The notes below the pieces were generated by a model. That model searched no databases. It saw only the letters and a program-made list of their open reading frames with translations, and was not told where the DNA came from. 64,000 nt of DNA from Perkinsela sp. pyNocScin1. Lineage: Eukaryota; Euglenozoa; Kinetoplastea; Prokinetoplastida; Perkinselidae. Positions 62,004 through 64,000 of the stretch are shown here, piece after piece; the stretch's first letter is position 1; every line of letters begins with the position of its first letter. The stretch covers positions 1 to 64,000 of the forward strand of contig CAXHTR010000002.1 in assembly GCA_964019655.1 (NCBI GenBank). Reading direction: 5' to 3'. The position numbers and the translations under genes were made by a program.

Positions 62004-63185
62004 ATGCAGCTCTCCATTCTCTTTTCCTCCGTTGATGCATACAGCGGAAGAATCGACATGCAATTGCTTTCAATCCAAACGATGCTGGAGCTCCTTGTCG
62101 CTGGATTCACTGCAGACTCCAAAGCTCTCGTCCAGGATGAGTACGGTGATTTCATAGAATACACGCAGTGGCCCTTCATCACTTGCGATTCCACGAAAGA
62201 GCCAATCAAGTTCATAATCGCTCCCCGCATGAAAATCAAAGACGGTGCAATAGACCTTCGTTTCGTTCCACAGACTATTGAATACATCAGCATTGCAATG
62301 TGCAGATTCACAGGGACAGTTGATACCATCCACCTACCGCGTGCTCTGCGCACTTTTAATGCGTATGGGAACAAGCTGGCAGGTACTCTGGATGTCTCAA
62401 GCTTGCCTGCATCCCTCATCAGCATGAACTTGAATAGCAACGAGCTCTCAGGCTGTGTTGACTTTTCTGCACTTCCGCAGAATATTACCCAGTTCGGCAT
62501 CCAAAGCAATCGGATTGCTGGTGACGTCGTTCTGGACAAGCTGCCAAGCAAATTAGAGCAATTAAGCATTAGCGAGCTGAGTATCTCTGGATCTCTTGTG
62601 ACAAGCCTGCTTCCAAGAACATTGAAAAGCCTCGACGCTGCATCTACCAGGTTGTATGGATCGCTAAATCTTGGGGGCCTCCCAGAAGGTTTCAAAAAGA
62701 TGAATGGGGGTAGCTGCGCCTTCGATGGCACATTGGACCTCGAAGTCCTCCCACGCTCTTGCAGAGTACTTTCGCTGCCAGGCAATAAGCTCTGGGGCAC
62801 AATTTCGCTCGTGAACTTACCGCCACCCCTCACCCAGCTCGAGCTTGATAGAAACAATCTGCATGGTAGTCTGAACCTCTCGGAACTGCCGCCTTCGCTA
62901 TACCGGCTTACACTTGCGTCCAACGGCTTTGTGGGAGGGGTTGATTTGACGAGCCTCCCAGAGTCCCTATCGAAGCTGTCGCTGTGTGCCAATAGTCTCT
63001 CGGGGGCTATTCGTGCAGTCAACCTACCGAATACACTCGTTCTCGATCTCTCAGGCAACTTTTTTGAGAAGCACGCGGTCATCGAGTCTACTGCATGTAG
63101 CTGCATAACCTTCGATAAAAGTGTGGAGCGAGTCGATGACCTTGCGGAGGCAGAGAACGGTCCTCGAGGGGTATATTTTGTCTAG
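62004..63185 (+). CDS. LRR family protein (about 12 repeats)
   Basis: A 393-residue member far from the main array. The leader is MQLSILFSSV-D, followed by SGRIDMQLLSIQTMLELL and a cap keeping only the second cysteine (FIEYTQWPFITCD). About twelve repeats follow (LPPSLYRLTLASNGFVGGVD). The C-terminal cap has ACSCITFDKSVERVDD. Its presence about 9 kb away, past a strand switch and several unrelated genes, shows the family is dispersed and not only tandem. Confidence 0.88.
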   Translation: MQLSILFSSVDAYSGRIDMQLLSIQTMLELLVAGFTADSKALVQDEYGDFIEYTQWPFITCDSTKEPIKFIIAPRMKIKDGAIDLRFVPQTIEYISIAMCRFTGTVDTIHLPRALRTFNAYGNKLAGTLDVSSLPASLISMNLNSNELSGCVDFSALPQNITQFGIQSNRIAGDVVLDKLPSKLEQLSISELSISGSLVTSLLPRTLKSLDAASTRLYGSLNLGGLPEGFKKMNGGSCAFDGTLDLEVLPRSCRVLSLPGNKLWGTISLVNLPPPLTQLELDRNNLHGSLNLSELPPSLYRLTLASNGFVGGVDLTSLPESLSKLSLCANSLSGAIRAVNLPNTLVLDLSGNFFEKHAVIESTACSCITFDKSVERVDDLAEAENGPRGVYFV

Positions 63186-63186
63186 A

Positions 63187-63206
63187 AATATATTATATAT
63201 ATATTC
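63187..63206 (+). repeat. Short AT microsatellite
   Basis: An alternating TA stretch just after the LRR stop codon. Confidence 0.45.
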
Positions 63207-63273
63207 AGCAAGGGTCAATACAAGGTCGAGGTTGGAGACTTTCTTTCATTTTCACATCACATTCAACTAGAAT

Positions 63274-64000
63274 GCATTTGCCACTTGTGTTATGCCTTGA
63301 CACGAAGCTTGGCAGAATGGACCACGCTGCCCTCTCGCAGCAGAGTAAAATGGAGATTGTCGTCGATGGCCTTGGTGATAAAAACAAGCAAAAACTGCAG
63401 GATGAGACTGGACTTTTTGTCGATGCATGCACGTGGCCTGGCGTCGATTGCAGCCCAGATGCGGATGTCACCAGCATTCATTGGGGATCTCGCTTCACCG
63501 GCGGGTCTATCTCGCTTGCTTTTTTGCCCGATACACTTTCGGAGCTCAGCTTTGGCTCGTGCAGGCTGACAGGGACACTCGACACGCGGGCACTACCGCG
63601 CCCGTTGCGCATTCTCAAGGGCCCGTTCAACAAGCTCAGCGGGTCCCTGGACTGCACGGGTCTGCCAGACATGGTCGAGATCGATTTGAACCGAAACTCA
63701 TTTTCAGGGAGCATCGCGTTGCACCAGCTGCCAGCGACCCTCGAGATGTTCAGCATATCGCAAAATGAACTCGAGGGGGGCGTGCAGATTGAAAATATTC
63801 CGCCAGGCCTCAAAGAGCTGCACATCGAAGGGAACGTAATCGTCGGTGAGCTGCGGCTCGCAAACTTTCCGAAGCGACTGAAGCGTCTCAATGTTGTGAA
63901 CACAGCGCTGGGAGGTTCACTCGAGCTTGAGAGCCTTCCCCGGTTTCTGCGCTTTCTGTACGCAGATGACTGTAAATTCACGGGAACGCTTCGACTTCAC
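63274..64000 (+). CDS. LRR family protein, cut by the right edge
   Basis: An open frame of 242 codons reaches the window end. The leader is MHLPLVLCL-D, followed by LGRMDHAALSQQSKMEIV and the cap FVDACTWPGVDC with both cysteines. At least seven repeats follow (LPATLEMFSISQNELEGGVQ). The start lies one base after ACTAG. The array therefore continues to the right. Confidence 0.87.

Noticed and set aside
61958-63106. 382-codon minus-strand frame opposite an LRR gene
   Set aside because: Its repeats are the reverse reading of the LRR repeats on the plus strand, which has the leader, cap and splice signal.

Overview
The window looks like nuclear DNA of a kinetoplastid protist. The elongation factor 2 and the ribosomal proteins uL2 and uS3 read as kinetoplastid-type proteins. 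Genes have no visible introns and lie in long same-strand runs with spacers of about 70-120 bases. Many starts are preceded by a polypyrimidine tract and an AG, as expected for spliced-leader trans-splicing. An early-branching, non-trypanosomatid lineage (for example a prokinetoplastid such as Perkinsela, or a bodonid) is my inference. No sequence search was possible.

Layout: a minus-strand unit ends at the left edge (NAA30, cut by the window). A divergent strand-switch region follows (450-2715). A plus-strand unit runs from 2716 to 38453. A short convergent switch (38454-38742) leads to a minus-strand unit (38743-55731). A second divergent switch (55732-56447) leads to a plus-strand unit that continues past the right edge.

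The first plus unit begins with housekeeping genes: EF2, a mitochondrial-type enoyl-CoA isomerase with a low-complexity N-terminal extension, uL2 and uS3. Four tandem aminopeptidase P-like (M24) genes follow, all of which have lost metal ligands. Then come a small unknown gene and three ribosome-biogenesis-type genes (Cgr1/CCDC86-like, RRS1, L7/Rlp7-like). About 4.4 kb without an intact gene follows (20090-24466), with hints of decayed DNA transposons. A clear, broken hAT-family transposase lies at about 25.7-26.7 kb.

Most of 24.4-53.2 kb, and 62.0 kb to the right edge, is one expanded family: 24 leucine-rich-repeat (LRR) genes or gene remnants on both strands. Most share a very short hydrophobic leader ending near Ala/Ser-Asp, a linker of the form GRxD...Q..MEL, an N-terminal cap resembling the plant LRR cap (CxWxGVxC), and 3 to 15 repeats of a 23-residue unit (LPxxLxxLxLxxNxFxGxIDLTx). 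None has an obvious membrane anchor. Five are interrupted by one frameshift or stop codon. The picture is a birth-and-death family of probably exported LRR proteins.

The other genes are a four-repeat protein of unknown function (48121-49224), a large helical and probably mitochondrial protein (53350-55731), two unknown helical proteins, a thioredoxin-fold protein without its cysteines, a probable mitochondrial protein, and a SMYD-type MYND/SET methyltransferase.
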